DNA from: Oryzias latipes
Taxonomy: Eukaryota; Chordata; Actinopteri; Beloniformes; Adrianichthyidae
NCBI RefSeq assembly: GCF_002234675.1
Contig: NC_019879.2
Location: 2,600,619-2,664,618 of the forward strand
Direction of reading: 5' to 3'
Length of the DNA: 64,000 bases
The position numbers and the translations under genes were made by a program. Below the pieces are notes generated by a model, which was given only the letters and a program-made list of their open reading frames with translations, had not been told where the DNA came from and ran no database searches. Below are positions 49,401 to 58,309 of this stretch, piece after piece (the stretch's first letter is position 1; each line of letters opens with the position of its first letter).

Positions 49401-52400
49401 GCATAGGTATTGCGCAATCCAAGGTGAGGCTCAGCGGGCTGGTGCCTCATCACACGTCACTTTTTAGTATCTGAACGGCAAATGCGGAAATTCAGCGATT
49501 TTGAAAAGAAAAAACACCCAAAAATGGCACAGCCTCACCTGCCTCTCCTGACTGCACGTCACTGCTGCATGCTGTGGACGCACATGTGTCTCATATTTCA
49601 AAATAAAAGTCAAGACCGGAAAGGCTTTTTCATTTTCACTATAAAGCTGCATTTGTTGACTCAAAAAGAAAATGAAAAATCAGTCCACGCAATGGCTTCT
49701 TCTTTTTCTTCCTCAACACTGCTCATTCTGTGACGTCATTCAAGCGACAATGCAAGGAGGGGATTGCATTTTGGTTTTCACATCCACCGCACAAAAACTG
49801 TTGCATAAAGGATTACCTGTCAGCAGTTCCAGGGGGGACGCTGGGCGATGACGTCAGTGCTCACTCTTATTCTTCTTCTATCAGTACGTCTGGTGCCGTC
49901 AAAGGAGGGACAAAGCAACAATAGACCAAGAGGTTGGGAAAGTTGGTCAGAAGCTAGAAAGCTCAGATGTCCTCGAACAGCAAAACCAGCTGGAAAAACA
50001 GGAGATGATCTTCTAAATGTTCTTTGATTATTGCTATGATTTTTTTATCAGGTGCCTGTTCATGCATAATTTTTAATATAAAGGATTAGGACTAGGTTGA
50101 TACGTGCTAACAACATTTAGCTTTGGACATACTTCAAATCCATGCGGTCAATGCAGCAATGGGCATCTTTGCTGCACATTAATCTGTGGGAATACGTCAT
50201 GTCTGGACACGACTGTTAACACAAATTCACATGATTGTTTACAGCGTTTCTCAGGACTGCACGGAGCGGTATTTCTACATTCAAAGGCCGCCTCCGTTAG
50301 CTCACACACCGTCCCGGTGCTCGGAGAACCAATTCTCCTGAGCCCTGCAGCTCGCTCACGCAGAGTGGCCGGACGGACTGCGTTCCGACGCCTCCTCCGG
50401 AGCGTCACCGTAACAAAGCCCCCTCCCCCGCTTGCAAACACGAAGCTATGAGCCCGGCTGCTCTGATCAGGGACACGCTTCGCTCGTGTGGAGCAGCTGG
50501 CCCACCCTTTTTGAGCTCCGAAGCCTCCTCTCACCGTCTTCTTATGTCTAGTGACAGAAGAAAAAAGATTTAACACTGACGTCATCGCCCAGCCTCCCCC
50601 CTGGAAATGAATTATGTGACAGTTTTAGCGGGGTGGATGTGAAAACTAAAATGCATCCCCTCCTTGCATTGTCGCTTGAATGACGTCACAGAATGAGCGG
50701 TGTTGAAGTAGGAAAACGAAAAGCATTTTGGGGGATTTATTTTTATATTTTTAAGTCAATTGATGCAGTTACATAGTGAAAATGAAAACGTTTTTCTGTT
50801 AATCCATTTTAATTGTCAAATTAGATATGACAGGTTGAAGAAGAAAAAGTAAAAGTGAAAGCGGTTTGGCGGATTGATTTTTCGTTTTTTATTTTTGAGT
50901 CACCAAACGCATCTTTATAGTGAAAATGAAAAAGCATTTCGCGTATTGACTTTTATTTTGAAATATGGGACACACGTGCTTCCATAGCATTGCCCTCTAA
51001 GCAGGTCTAAGCAGCTCAGAGCAGCTTCACATTTGGCTCTCTTAGTTCTTTTGTCTGCTGTCAGTTCTTGTGTACTTTGCAGTGTACGGTTATGTGATCT
51101 GTGACCATATGAGGGCGTTGCACGTCTACATGAGCGCGCTGAACGCCTCCTGTCCTCTTGTTGGGATCCCGTGTTCCACATATGAAGACTTCTTGAAGGG
51201 AAACTGTGTGACCTGTGAGGTTTTCCAGGGGGCGTGTCCACGCATAGGTAAAGACATCGGAGCGGACCTGCACCTTTTATTAAACTAAATGCTGTCAACA
51301 ACCCCCACCCAAAAAAACAATAAATCTCAATAGGTAAAGGCATAACTAGATCAAAACAAACTGCTCAGATAAGTAGACAACAGAAATAAAACCAAAATGT
51401 GTTTTACTCCACAAGGTTAACATCTCTGGCAATGTCAACTCAGCCTGAGCCATTTTAGGATTGAGGTAATAATGGACTAAATGTGAGATACCAGCTTTAC
51501 AAAGAATCACTTTATGTGCTGAACAATACCTGCATGCAGTCTTTCAAAATAAAAGAAGGGTAATAACAGGCGTTAAGGTGTTAACCTTTGAACAAGGGAA
51601 ATCCCTAAAAGCTAAGAGTAATTTAGGATCAGAGTGAGCCTCCGATGGTAATGGTAATGGTAAGTATTTTAACTGAAACTGTTGCACGGAATTATATTTA
51701 TACAATTTCAAAGTTAAAGTACCTGTAATGTGGCTTTTCCCATCAACGATTAGCAGTAAGTGCTCTTATCTTTATGTCCTGTGGTTGTAATCATGAGGAA
51801 TTTTATCAGCATTGTCTCGCAGAAAAGAACAAAAGCATGCCCTCCTCTGATGAATCTAAGTGATGACAGCAGGTCTGTCACACGGCAAAAGGTCTGCTAC
51901 ACAGCAACATGTCTGTCACACGGTAGCACGTCTGTAACATGGCAACAGGTCTGTAGCTCAGCAGTAGGTCTAAGAAAGAAGGTCTTCCACGTACGTAGCA
52001 GCTCCCCACCATCTAAACTGCTGCTGAATAAGGTGTCGCCTGTTTGTGTACATATACTTTATGTCTTTGTATGTTTTTCAGGTTTATCAGAGAACAGTGG
52101 GATAAACGTGTCACCCATCCCCAGAGAGCAGAAGATATTCCTGCTGACGACGTCCTCGGCTCCGTTTTGCGGTGAGAGTTCCTATTTCCTGAAATGAAAA
52201 GCTATTGCAATCAAAAACATCTTAATATGTGAAGCGTTGGGACCCCTGCCTCTGTTCCTGTGTGTCTCTTCTGCTCCGCCCCCTTCTCAGCTGGAGCCAT
52301 TTAGTATAAAGCCCAGTTCTTCCAACCACTCTGTGCCAGATGGTCCTCTAACTGAGTCCAGCTCAGCCTGTGTTTGATTCTGCCTGCCTATCTGTCTCTT

Positions 52401-55400
52401 TATAGCTCCAAGTTTACAGCCCAGCTCCCAAGCTCTCAAGAAATTGTCCTTAATCAGTGTCAGTGATGAAAAAAACACAATATCATCCATGAGTTTAATT
52501 GAAAAACTAAGTATTTCCTTACTTTGAATGAGCCTCAGCTTACCCTCAGAAAGGATATAAGTAAGATTTTGCCTCATAACTCATTCTGGTTCATTATCTC
52601 GTTTCACTGTTTTATTCCTCAAGCAGTATTGAATCCCTTCGACTTCTACTCACACTTTGTAAAGGCTTGTAATGACGCCTCTGTCATCATGATCCTGCTC
52701 ATGGCTGCTTCTTTCCTCAGCTCATCATATCCTAGTGAAACTGGAGGTTTCAGTCCTGGACAAAAGTGCAGAGGTGGAAGTGACACTAATGACAGGGAAG
52801 CTGGGAACTCAGCTCCAGCTCAGACTGTAGGTATCGCATGAGCAATGGATTTTAATGAGCTGCTGTCACAGCACCACAATTCCTGAATCTCACTGTAAGC
52901 TGTTGCTGTGAACTGGAGCTGCATTTTTACAAAAGGCAGATTTAAGGCAGATTCACTTTAAAAGCCCAGTCTGGCCACAGTTGCTTACATTCAATGTTTT
53001 AAACACAGAGACGTTTAAAAAACACACGTGTAGACAAAAAAGGACTCTTCTTTTTCCTTAATTTAGAATCTTCAGTGGTTTTGGCTACCTGAAGATTTCT
53101 GTTTAGCCATTGTAAATATTTCAAAGTCAATGTAATTTACTTATATAAACTAACAAAACAGACTGAACTAAACTGGGATCCCTGCATCGCTGCCCTTAGA
53201 ACCGACTTCGCAGTAAAGAAAAACGGATTCTGAAAAAAAAAGAAGAGATTTTGAGGTTCATTTACGAGGAAAAGTGGCATTTGCTCACTAATTCTGATGC
53301 GCACTATAAAAACTCTTTGCATGCATATTTACCATATAAAAAGTCTGCTATTTTGAGAGTGGAGGAGCTTCAGCAGGTGCAGCACGCTGTGGCAGGATGC
53401 TGTGGCAGCAGAAATGTCTCTGCACAGGTTTCCTGTAGGCCACTGGGAGACCAAAAAGGCATCTTTTGTTTCCCCAAATATGTGCATCTTTTTATTTATT
53501 TTGTCCAGACGAATGACTTCATCTTGTCAAAAAAAACTCTAGGAAAACTTTACAAACTAGCATAGAACAGAAAAGTCCCTTCTGAGCAGGTCTTTATCTA
53601 AATGACAACGAGAAGTGAATTAAAGGTCTAATCCTGAATGACCAATGGTCGGTCTGCGATGCGTCTCCATCGCTTGAGAAGTCCGTCTCAAGACCGTCAG
53701 TAAATTTACATTGACCCAGTCGCGTCTCCGGTCCATCACCCGTCCCATCTGGATCCCAGAGGAGTGGTTTGTCCTGTCTCCCCCGTGTCAAGTAGTTCAT
53801 CCTTCTTCGCTTATCCAACACTGAAACGATCAAAAGCCTATGTCCAAATTCCTTCACTACCCACTACTCACCATATAGCGCGTTTGTCATATAGTAGTGC
53901 TGTCTGAATCTACAATTCCAAAGTCCAGGGCCGTAGAAATTTCACAGAAGTCTCTGCAAAAAACCAGTGTGCATCAATGCTCGCTTGATTGGCAATTTTA
54001 GACCACAATCTCGTCCTCTTTCGGCTTCACCCATCAGGGGTCGCCACAGCGAACAAGTCGCATGGTAAACTTGGCAATGTTTTACGCCGGATGCCCTTCC
54101 TGACGCAACCTTCTCAAACCGGGCTTGGAACCGGCTGAGGTAGAGAAGGGAACAGGGAGCAGCCCGGAGTCGAACCCTGGTTTCACGGACGGAAGGCGCC
54201 GCAAACCAGCACGAGCTAAACCGGCTCCTTTAGACCACAATCTAATTTATTTAAATGTGGTTTTTTTAAATAAACCAAAAAATGCTTTCATCTTTAGAAC
54301 GAAGAGGATTCATAAATAGTCATCATAAAAACACTCATATCAATTGGATTTTCACTTTGTGAAATCGATGATGTCATGTTCGCCACTTTAAAAAAAGTAG
54401 TGAGCATGGTGCCCTAATTAATTTTAAAATCCAGGGCACAACATACCGGTAGTCCCCCACTGTATCGCTTTTCAGTAGTTAGGGAGTAGGGGGGAAATTC
54501 GGACGCAGCCTAAGTCTCATAACATTTTATTTTGAAGGTACAACAAAAGTTTTTATTTTGAAACTCAGACCTATTTCCTGTTGACGCATCAACGTACTGG
54601 AAATAGAACTCCTGCTTAAAGCTTAGGCTGAAGTGCAGAGGGACGGACGTGGACCGCAGACATGACGGAGGCGACGTTAACATTGTGATCGAGTAATGAA
54701 CGTTCTTTTTGTGTTAACGCAACAGAGACGCACCGCACTCGGACCAGTGGAAACGAACCGTAAGAGTTATGCTTTACAACACAGAAACATCCAACCTATA
54801 ATAAAGAGAAAAAGTTGCAAAACTAACACAATTACAAATGGCAAAAGGAATATAAAGCATGTAACATCTATTAAAAACTTGTGTGAGTAATTGTGTTTTT
54901 AAGTGTGTTCGTTTTCTTTCCTTCCACACGATTTTGTCTCATTTTTTTCCTTAAGACCCCTTCAGCTGAAAAGTCTGTCTGGGAAACGGTTTTGTCCTCA
55001 GTTGTGATCGTGTGTGTTGTGTTTTGTTTCTCTTTGTGTAGTCAGACCGACACCACAGTGTACAGGTCAGTGGTGGCTCACCCCGCTGCTCTGTGTGAGC
55101 TGGACTCCATTAAGATCAAAAACACTGGAGTTCGCCTCTACAGACAAGGAGACGTCCACGTGAAGTCTGTGTGTGTCTCAGAAGTCCCACGTTTCAGGTA
55201 TGTGTCAAAGAAACATTCAAAAAGCAATAAGCATCCACAGATAGGGGAACCAAAGAACATCCGTCTCTGAAGGAACCAGTCAAAGAAACGGACACAAACC
55301 TGTTCTGTCCTGTGCGGATTCTCCACCTTGATATGTTTAGAGCAGGGGTTCTCAAGGTTTTTGTAGCGGAGGGCCAAATTAAGAACTCAACATTAGACTG

Positions 55401-56966
55401 GGGGCCAATTTTGGTGAAAAAAATGGATAAGCAAAAGTTGTTTCAATAACTTTAATGACCAGGTGTCATTTGTACAACTAACCAGGCTCTCCAGATGTTT
55501 TCCCAGAGGTTGCTGTCCAGATCTTCTACTTGTATCATTTGACAGACTTATTTCTTCAAACTTGTTCTGGACAAACAATGTCAGCCACTTTCAGCCAACA
55601 TTCTTTTTACAAAGTCCCCGTCACTTAAGGGCTTGCTATGCCGGGCCATTTCCAAAGCCACAACGTAGCTAGCTTCTGTCTTGCAAATCGGGCACATGAC
55701 TTTATCCATGAGGTACGACAAAGTAAGCAATTGTCCAAAGCGCCTTTTCTCCTCGCCAACACAACGTTTTTTCCTTTAAAGGAACCTACTCTGGCTCTCT
55801 TTTATTGAAAGCCACAAAAAATCTTCCCAGGGGGCCAATGGCGGCCCGTGGGCCGCTATTTGAGAATCCCTGGTTTAGAGCTTCAGGCATTTATCTTCTA
55901 ATCTGATAGAAGCTAAATCTCTTTCTACCATTTCTCTACTCAAAACTTCTTTGCTATATGTCCTCAAAAGCAACTGAGCAATGAAATGAAGGCTTATGTT
56001 CAGATTTGGCCCATTTTGTTTTCTTCACCGCATTAGGCCGTACCATAAAATGAGACCAAGGAGGTCAAGATGACTGATCTATTTCAGAAAATGTCACCAA
56101 ACCCTAAATCTGTCCAGTGAAATGGCTGTGTTGAACTTAACAAGTAGTATAAAAAAGAGGACAGGGCAAATTCTCACGCTGCTTGGTAAATATATTTGAC
56201 TAATATGATTAGTTGGTTATCTTCTTCTTCCACTTTCGGCTTCTCCCATCAGGGGTCGCCACAGCGAACAAGTCGCATGGTAAATTTGGCAATGTTTTAC
56301 GCCGGATGCCCTTCCTGACGCAACCTTCTCAAGCCGGGCTTGGAACCGGCAGAGGTAGAGAAGGGAACAGGGAGCAGCCTGGAGTCGAACCCTGGTTTCA
56401 CGGATGGAAGGCGCCGCAAACCAGCATGAGCTAAACTGGCTCCCCCATGATTAGTTGGTTATAGTGGGAAAAAAAAGTGGTCTAGCCGTTTAGACAAACA
56501 GCCAACAGCAAATGTGAGGCTCTTGGTTTGCTGTGCTGCATAAACAGAGCAGACTGGAAACCTTAAGAGAGAAAGAGTTTCAAAATAATACAAGCCTCAC
56601 GGACACTATTGGTTAAAGTTGCAATCATAACATCTTTGCATGGTATTTTGTTCTGCAATGCATTTTAGGTTTTTTCAACAAACAAATGTGACTTAAATAG
56701 ACTCATCTTTTTCCAAAAATCTTATTAAGGATAAGCAAATGTTATAAAGTTGAACTCAGAATCAGCTCAAGGTTGGATTTTGACCTGTAAACAATGTTTA
56801 GTAAAAATATTGAGATTAGAAAGTAAAAGATATGGTGTATGTTTCAGCAGCAACTTGTGTGTGTCTGTCTTTCAGGAACAAGAAGCCGGTGTGTGTGAAC
56901 AACTTTAATGTTCGTCGAAACGCTCCATGGTCACATGACTTTGTTCAGGTGTGTGACACCTTCTAG
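34773..56966 (+). CDS. pla1a: Phosphatidylserine-specific phospholipase A1 (PLA1A)
   Basis: Secreted lipase of the pancreatic lipase family that removes the sn-1 acyl chain of phosphatidylserine to give lysophosphatidylserine. Exons: 34773-34839, 40983-41199, 41543-41720, 43078-43186, 47396-47497, 48725-48817, 51083-51247, 52082-52171, 52721-52826, 55042-55197, 56876-56966. All have GT-AG borders and matched phases and give 457 residues (human 456). A hydrophobic signal peptide covers residues 1 to about 22. The catalytic triad is intact: Ser169 in GVSLG, Asp193 in GLDPAGP, His264 in ICDHMRA. Other matches: [40 protein letters not shown]. The lid between the two Cys after ALNASC is short, as in PS-PLA1. 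Residues from about 300 form the PLAT-like C-terminal domain. Introns are long and repeat-filled. The product is inferred extracellular. Confidence 0.95.
36438..36921 (+). mobile_element. TG...CA element with 5-bp duplication and internal minisatellite (484 bp)
   Basis: Ends TGTTACGG and CCGTTACA form an 8-bp inverted repeat. Both flanks are GGTAG (36433-36437 and 36922-36926). TG/CA ends with a 5-bp duplication fit a solo LTR or a non-autonomous LTR-type element, but no gag/pol or tRNA primer site was recognised. The centre holds 18 copies of GGCTAGA. Confidence 0.6.
36579..36704 (+). repeat. Minisatellite, 18 perfect copies of a 7-bp unit
   Basis: GGCTAGA repeated 18 times without error (126 bp), preceded by diverged units (GGCTGCA, GGCTGGA). 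The uniformity indicates recent expansion. Confidence 0.95.
37927..38133 (+). mobile_element. piggyBac-like MITE, copy 3
   Basis: Starts CCCTTGTTCTATCC (one change) and ends GATAGCACAAGGG with TTAA at 38134-38137; the left site is GTAA. Same orientation as copy 1. Lies in pla1a intron 1. Confidence 0.85.
38425..38870 (+). pseudogene. LINE endonuclease-domain remnant
   Basis: With several shifts and stops, the + strand reads [15 protein letters not shown], then ICGDLLLI (degenerate GDFN motif), [20 protein letters not shown], then [18 protein letters not shown]. This order is the C-terminal part of the apurinic endonuclease domain of CR1/L2-like non-LTR retrotransposons. The clade is not certain. 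Non-functional. Confidence 0.65.
39073..39313 (+). repeat. Common teleost dispersed repeat
   Basis: AGCTTCCTCCCACCATCC, GGTTAATTGGTTAATATAAA, CTGCGACAGACTGGCAACC, GTCCAGGGTGTCCCCTGCC and CCGTGACCCCGAAAGGG follow one another as in a very frequent fish repeat. The same 3' module is inverted at 17120-17300. Confidence 0.6.
41721..43077 (+). other. Intron 3 of pla1a
   Basis: Non-coding. It contains a C-run (about 42139-42154) and a long TA repeat (42334-42392); nothing else is recognised. Confidence 0.7.
42334..42392 (+). repeat. (TA)n microsatellite
   Basis: About 59 bases of uninterrupted TA dinucleotide. Confidence 0.95.
43431..43462 (+). repeat. Poly-G tract, 32 bases
   Basis: Uninterrupted guanines, as read in the given sequence. 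The true length may differ because such runs sequence poorly. Confidence 0.85.
43505..45122 (+). pseudogene. L2-like LINE remnant: reverse transcriptase and 3' end
   Basis: Broken frames give [28 protein letters not shown], then [18 protein letters not shown] with the FADD-type catalytic motif of reverse transcriptase, [16 protein letters not shown], and downstream [23 protein letters not shown] (split below 20 residues by family motif boundaries) and [15 protein letters not shown]. This order is typical of fish L2/CR1-clade LINEs. The tail near 45095-45122 (TGGGATCAATAAAGTACCTCTGATTCTGAT region) looks like a LINE 3' end. Frameshifts and stops make it dead. Confidence 0.8.
43581..43664 (+). 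mobile_element. Internally deleted hAT fragment, family A
   Basis: Begins CAGTGTTTTTCAAGCAG and keeps the GTGCCGTGGCTCAAAAAGGTTG subterminal stretch (within the last 30 bases), but has lost the interior and the last bases of the right end. It interrupts the LINE frame just after AAFNT, so it is younger than the LINE insertion. Confidence 0.75.
45729..46376 (+). mobile_element. PIF/Harbinger-type MITE (648 bp)
   Basis: Begins AGGCCCGTACACACCGAGAC and ends, inverted, CCCGGTGTGTACGGGCCT. Flanked by TTA on both sides (45726-45728 and 46377-46379), the 3-bp TWA duplication typical of PIF/Harbinger. CG-rich inverted repeats with GAAATTCGC/GCGAATATTC blocks lie inside. No transposase frame. Confidence 0.8.
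46432..46639 (-). mobile_element. piggyBac-like MITE, copy 4
   Basis: Starts CTCTTGTGCTTTCC (diverged end) and ends GGATAGAACAAGGG, with TTAA on both sides (46428-46431 and 46640-46643). Inverted relative to copy 1. Carries a 13-base C-run. Confidence 0.85.
47498..48724 (+). other. Intron 5 of pla1a, mostly one hAT element
   Basis: Nearly all of this 1.2-kb intron is the element at 47727-48697; the remaining flanks are unremarkable. The right target duplication ends about 20 bases before the next exon. Confidence 0.75.
47727..48697 (+). mobile_element. Non-autonomous hAT element, family F (971 bp)
   Basis: Begins CAAGGTTATAATAGTTTCGG and ends CGTTAACTATAATAACCTTG. Flanks GTGCAGAC (47719-47726) and GTGCTGAC (48698-48705) match at 7 of 8 bases. 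Both ends are made of TTAGTTTT/AAAACTAA-type subterminal repeats. It sits just upstream of a pla1a exon acceptor. Confidence 0.85.
48879..49564 (+). mobile_element. Non-autonomous hAT element, family B, copy 2 (686 bp)
   Basis: Ends CAGTGACGTGCGGTGAGG and TGACTGCACGTCACTG, with a perfect 8-bp duplication CTGCATGC (48871-48878 and 49565-49572). Family match to 31229-32140. Confidence 0.92.
49569..50990. mobile_element. Long inverted-repeat (foldback/MULE-like) element
   Basis: The left arm (about 49569-49870) and right arm (about 50570-50990) are reverse complements over hundreds of bases with gaps. Matching blocks include CATATTTCAAAATAAAAGTC at both tips, ATTCAAGCGACAATGCAAGG, and CTGGGCGATGACGTCAGTG. 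Tips start ATGCTRTGGAMGCACRTGTG. The right arm also repeats a 'gtgaaaatgaaaa...' unit about three times. The 0.7-kb centre has only an unsupported open frame. No sure target duplication, so the superfamily is open. Confidence 0.7.
51248..52081 (+). other. Intron 7 of pla1a
   Basis: Non-coding, with a 19-bp minisatellite at 51873-51967 and a (TGGTAA)3 run near 51645-51662. Confidence 0.75.
51873..51967 (+). repeat. Minisatellite, five 19-bp units
   Basis: Five diverged copies of GTCTGTCACACGGCAACAG (consensus), in exact 19-base register. They differ at several sites each, so this is an old array. Confidence 0.85.
53836..54510 (+). mobile_element. 7243-type inverted-repeat element, split by a SINE
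   Basis: Left end GCCTATGTCCAAATTCC, right end GGAAATTCGGACGCAGCC; interior order is as at 7243-7674 (TCTACAATTCCAAAGTCCAG; GTAGTGAGCATGGTG). A SINE at 54012-54228 interrupts it with a 15-bp duplication of element sequence, so the element was there first. Confidence 0.75.
54012..54228 (-). mobile_element. tRNA-derived SINE, copy 1 (217 bp)
   Basis: On the minus strand it starts with a tRNA-like head: A box at 54206-54218 (TAGCTCGTGCTGG) and B box at 54166-54176 (GGTTCGACTCC). Flanked by a perfect 15-bp duplication TTTAGACCACAATCT (53997-54011 and 54229-54243), as expected of LINE-driven insertion. About 90% like copy 2 by eye. Confidence 0.85.
55343..55872 (+). mobile_element. Non-autonomous hAT element, Charlie-like (530 bp)
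   Basis: Begins CAGGGGTTCTCAAGG and ends ATTTGAGAATCCCTG, with a perfect 8-bp duplication GTTTAGAG (55335-55342 and 55873-55880). Subterminal GGGGGCCAATTTTGG and GGGGGCCAATGGCGGCCC stretches lie inside. No transposase. Confidence 0.92.
56221..56446 (-). mobile_element. tRNA-derived SINE, copy 2 (226 bp)
   Basis: A perfect 16-bp duplication ATGATTAGTTGGTTAT flanks it (56205-56220 and 56447-56462). On the minus strand: A box 56421-56433 (TAGCTCATGCTGG), B box 56381-56391 (GGTTCGACTCC), and a GAAGAAGAAG tail at the far end. Confidence 0.9.
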
Positions 56967-58226
56967 AAAGAAATTGTACCCAAAGACACTGAAAAAAATG
57001 TATTTAAAAAAAGGTTCAGATTGTCAGATATAAAGGTAACAATTGGTGAATTTATTCTGTAAAGGATGCCTGAAAATGCTGAGCATTTGTGCTGCATTTG
57101 TCAGGCAAAAATCTGAAAATTGTTGCATCTTCGGCCTCACACAAAGCAGACACACAAATTCAACCTATCTTTTCAGCTGCACCAATAAATAGCATTTTTT
57201 TTATCAATGTGTGGAGATTGTGTGGATAAAGTGTTGCACCGGCAGTGATGTGGCCATTTCAATCAATAGATATTTTCCATAAAAAATGGAGAAACCAGCT
57301 TTAATTGTGTTGAAAACTTAAAAAAAGGAAAACAGGTGTAGAGAGCTTTTAAACCTTTACATCTTGATACAATAAAATCTTTTGGTTGCTACTATTGTAG
57401 GTTTGTGAAAACTGAAACAGTCTAAATCTAAACTAGATCATCACAGCAAACAAAGAGCTTTATGGAGAAATCTTGGCCCCAATAGAAAACCCTCTTCAAA
57501 CACACATCCCATTTTGTGTCTTTGTTGGCATCAGCAGAGAAAAATTCACAGTGTTCAGTTGTGTTTGACATCCTCCATTATCAAAGCTACAAATAAAATA
57601 AAAATACGTGGTCTGTAGGCACCAAGTTTCCCTTTAGATGCAGAAGAAATATTTCTTACAAAGGAAATTGCTGTTGTCTTCTTAATTCAGACACATTTGT
57701 GACTAAAGCAAATCATACACTAAAGTTACAAAAACACCCAAATCTGAAATGTGACAAATCACCGCAGCGTGCAGAGTGAGACATCTAACACAAAACACAT
57801 GTTCAAACTTAAATCTGCATCAGAAAAAGAAACGTTTCAAAAGTTGCTGGTCGGAACACTATTTTCATGTTATTTCATGTTAGGCTGCAATCTGCAGATG
57901 ACCTTTTTCACCTCCCAGTATGGTTGATGCTTTTCTGTTCTTCATCCAACAATGTTTTGGAAATGACACACTTGGTCGTGACATTTAGACAAACAGTAAA
58001 TGAAAAACCGGTTTAGGGCACGGTGAATAAAATAAAAAAACAGCATTTCCCATGCATAAAGCAAGTACCATAAATGATGGACGAAAAGATTTTAGTGTTC
58101 TCAGAGGAAAACAAGGAGCTGCTTTGGGGCTTAAAAGCATTTTTGGAAAAAACAGCGTCACAAATGAAAGATTCATACTTTTGTTAGAACAATAGACAAC
58201 CAGGTGTTTCCAGAAGAAGGCTGCTT
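56967..58226. other. Convergent 3' ends of pla1a and popdc2
   Basis: 1.26 kb between the stop codons of two converging genes; it should hold both 3' UTRs. For pla1a there is AATAAA at 57184. On the minus strand the best AATAAA is at 57051-57056 (TTTATT on +), so the two transcripts may overlap. No other gene seen. Confidence 0.5.
57184..57189 (+). terminator. Probable poly(A) signal of pla1a
   Basis: AATAAA 218 bases after the pla1a stop; the first canonical hexamer found there. Confidence 0.5.
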
Positions 58227-58309
58227 TCACAGTTTGGGGGTGTCTGTGGGGGCCAGCGGTGCTCTTCCTCTTTTCAACCGAGAAGGGAGGTTATCTTTAA
58301 CCTCAGATC
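58227..58309 (-). CDS. popdc2: Popeye domain-containing protein 2, last coding exon
   Basis: On the minus strand an acceptor (CCCCCTGCAG) opens a 26-residue exon that enters with two bases of a split codon and ends RGRAPLAPTDTPKL then TGA at 58227-58229. Human POPDC2 ends with a near-identical APLAPTHTP motif, and POPDC2 is the neighbour of PLA1A in human, so peptide and position agree. POPDC2 is a cAMP-binding membrane protein of heart and muscle that modulates the K2P channel TREK-1; this exon is only the cytoplasmic tail tip. No Popeye-domain exon was recognised up to base 64000, so the rest should lie beyond the window. Confidence 0.7.

Larger units (their letters stand above)
48818..51082 (+). 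other. Intron 6 of pla1a: hAT element beside a foldback element
   Basis: Consists almost entirely of the hAT family B copy (48879-49564) and a long-armed inverted-repeat element (49569-50990) that touch each other. Confidence 0.7.
52827..55041 (+). other. Intron 9 of pla1a
   Basis: Holds the 7243-type element with a SINE inside it (53836-54510). 52827-53835 and 54511-55041 show no recognised element; the donor is GTAGGT, directly after CAGACT. Confidence 0.7.
55198..56875 (+). other. Last intron of pla1a
   Basis: Contains a hAT element (55343-55872) and a SINE (56221-56446). The remaining sequence is unremarkable. Confidence 0.75.

Noticed and set aside
50148-50585. Minus-strand frame of 145 codons inside the foldback element
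   Set aside because: No transposase motif; GC-rich centre of the repeat gives chance open frames.
51873-51967. Repeat array as a possible regulatory array or CRISPR
   Set aside because: Diverged 19-bp tandem units without spacers, in a pla1a intron.
54166-54218. tRNA gene on the minus strand
   Set aside because: A and B boxes are present, but the sequence is the head of a SINE with 15-bp flanking duplications and does not fold as a full tRNA by eye.
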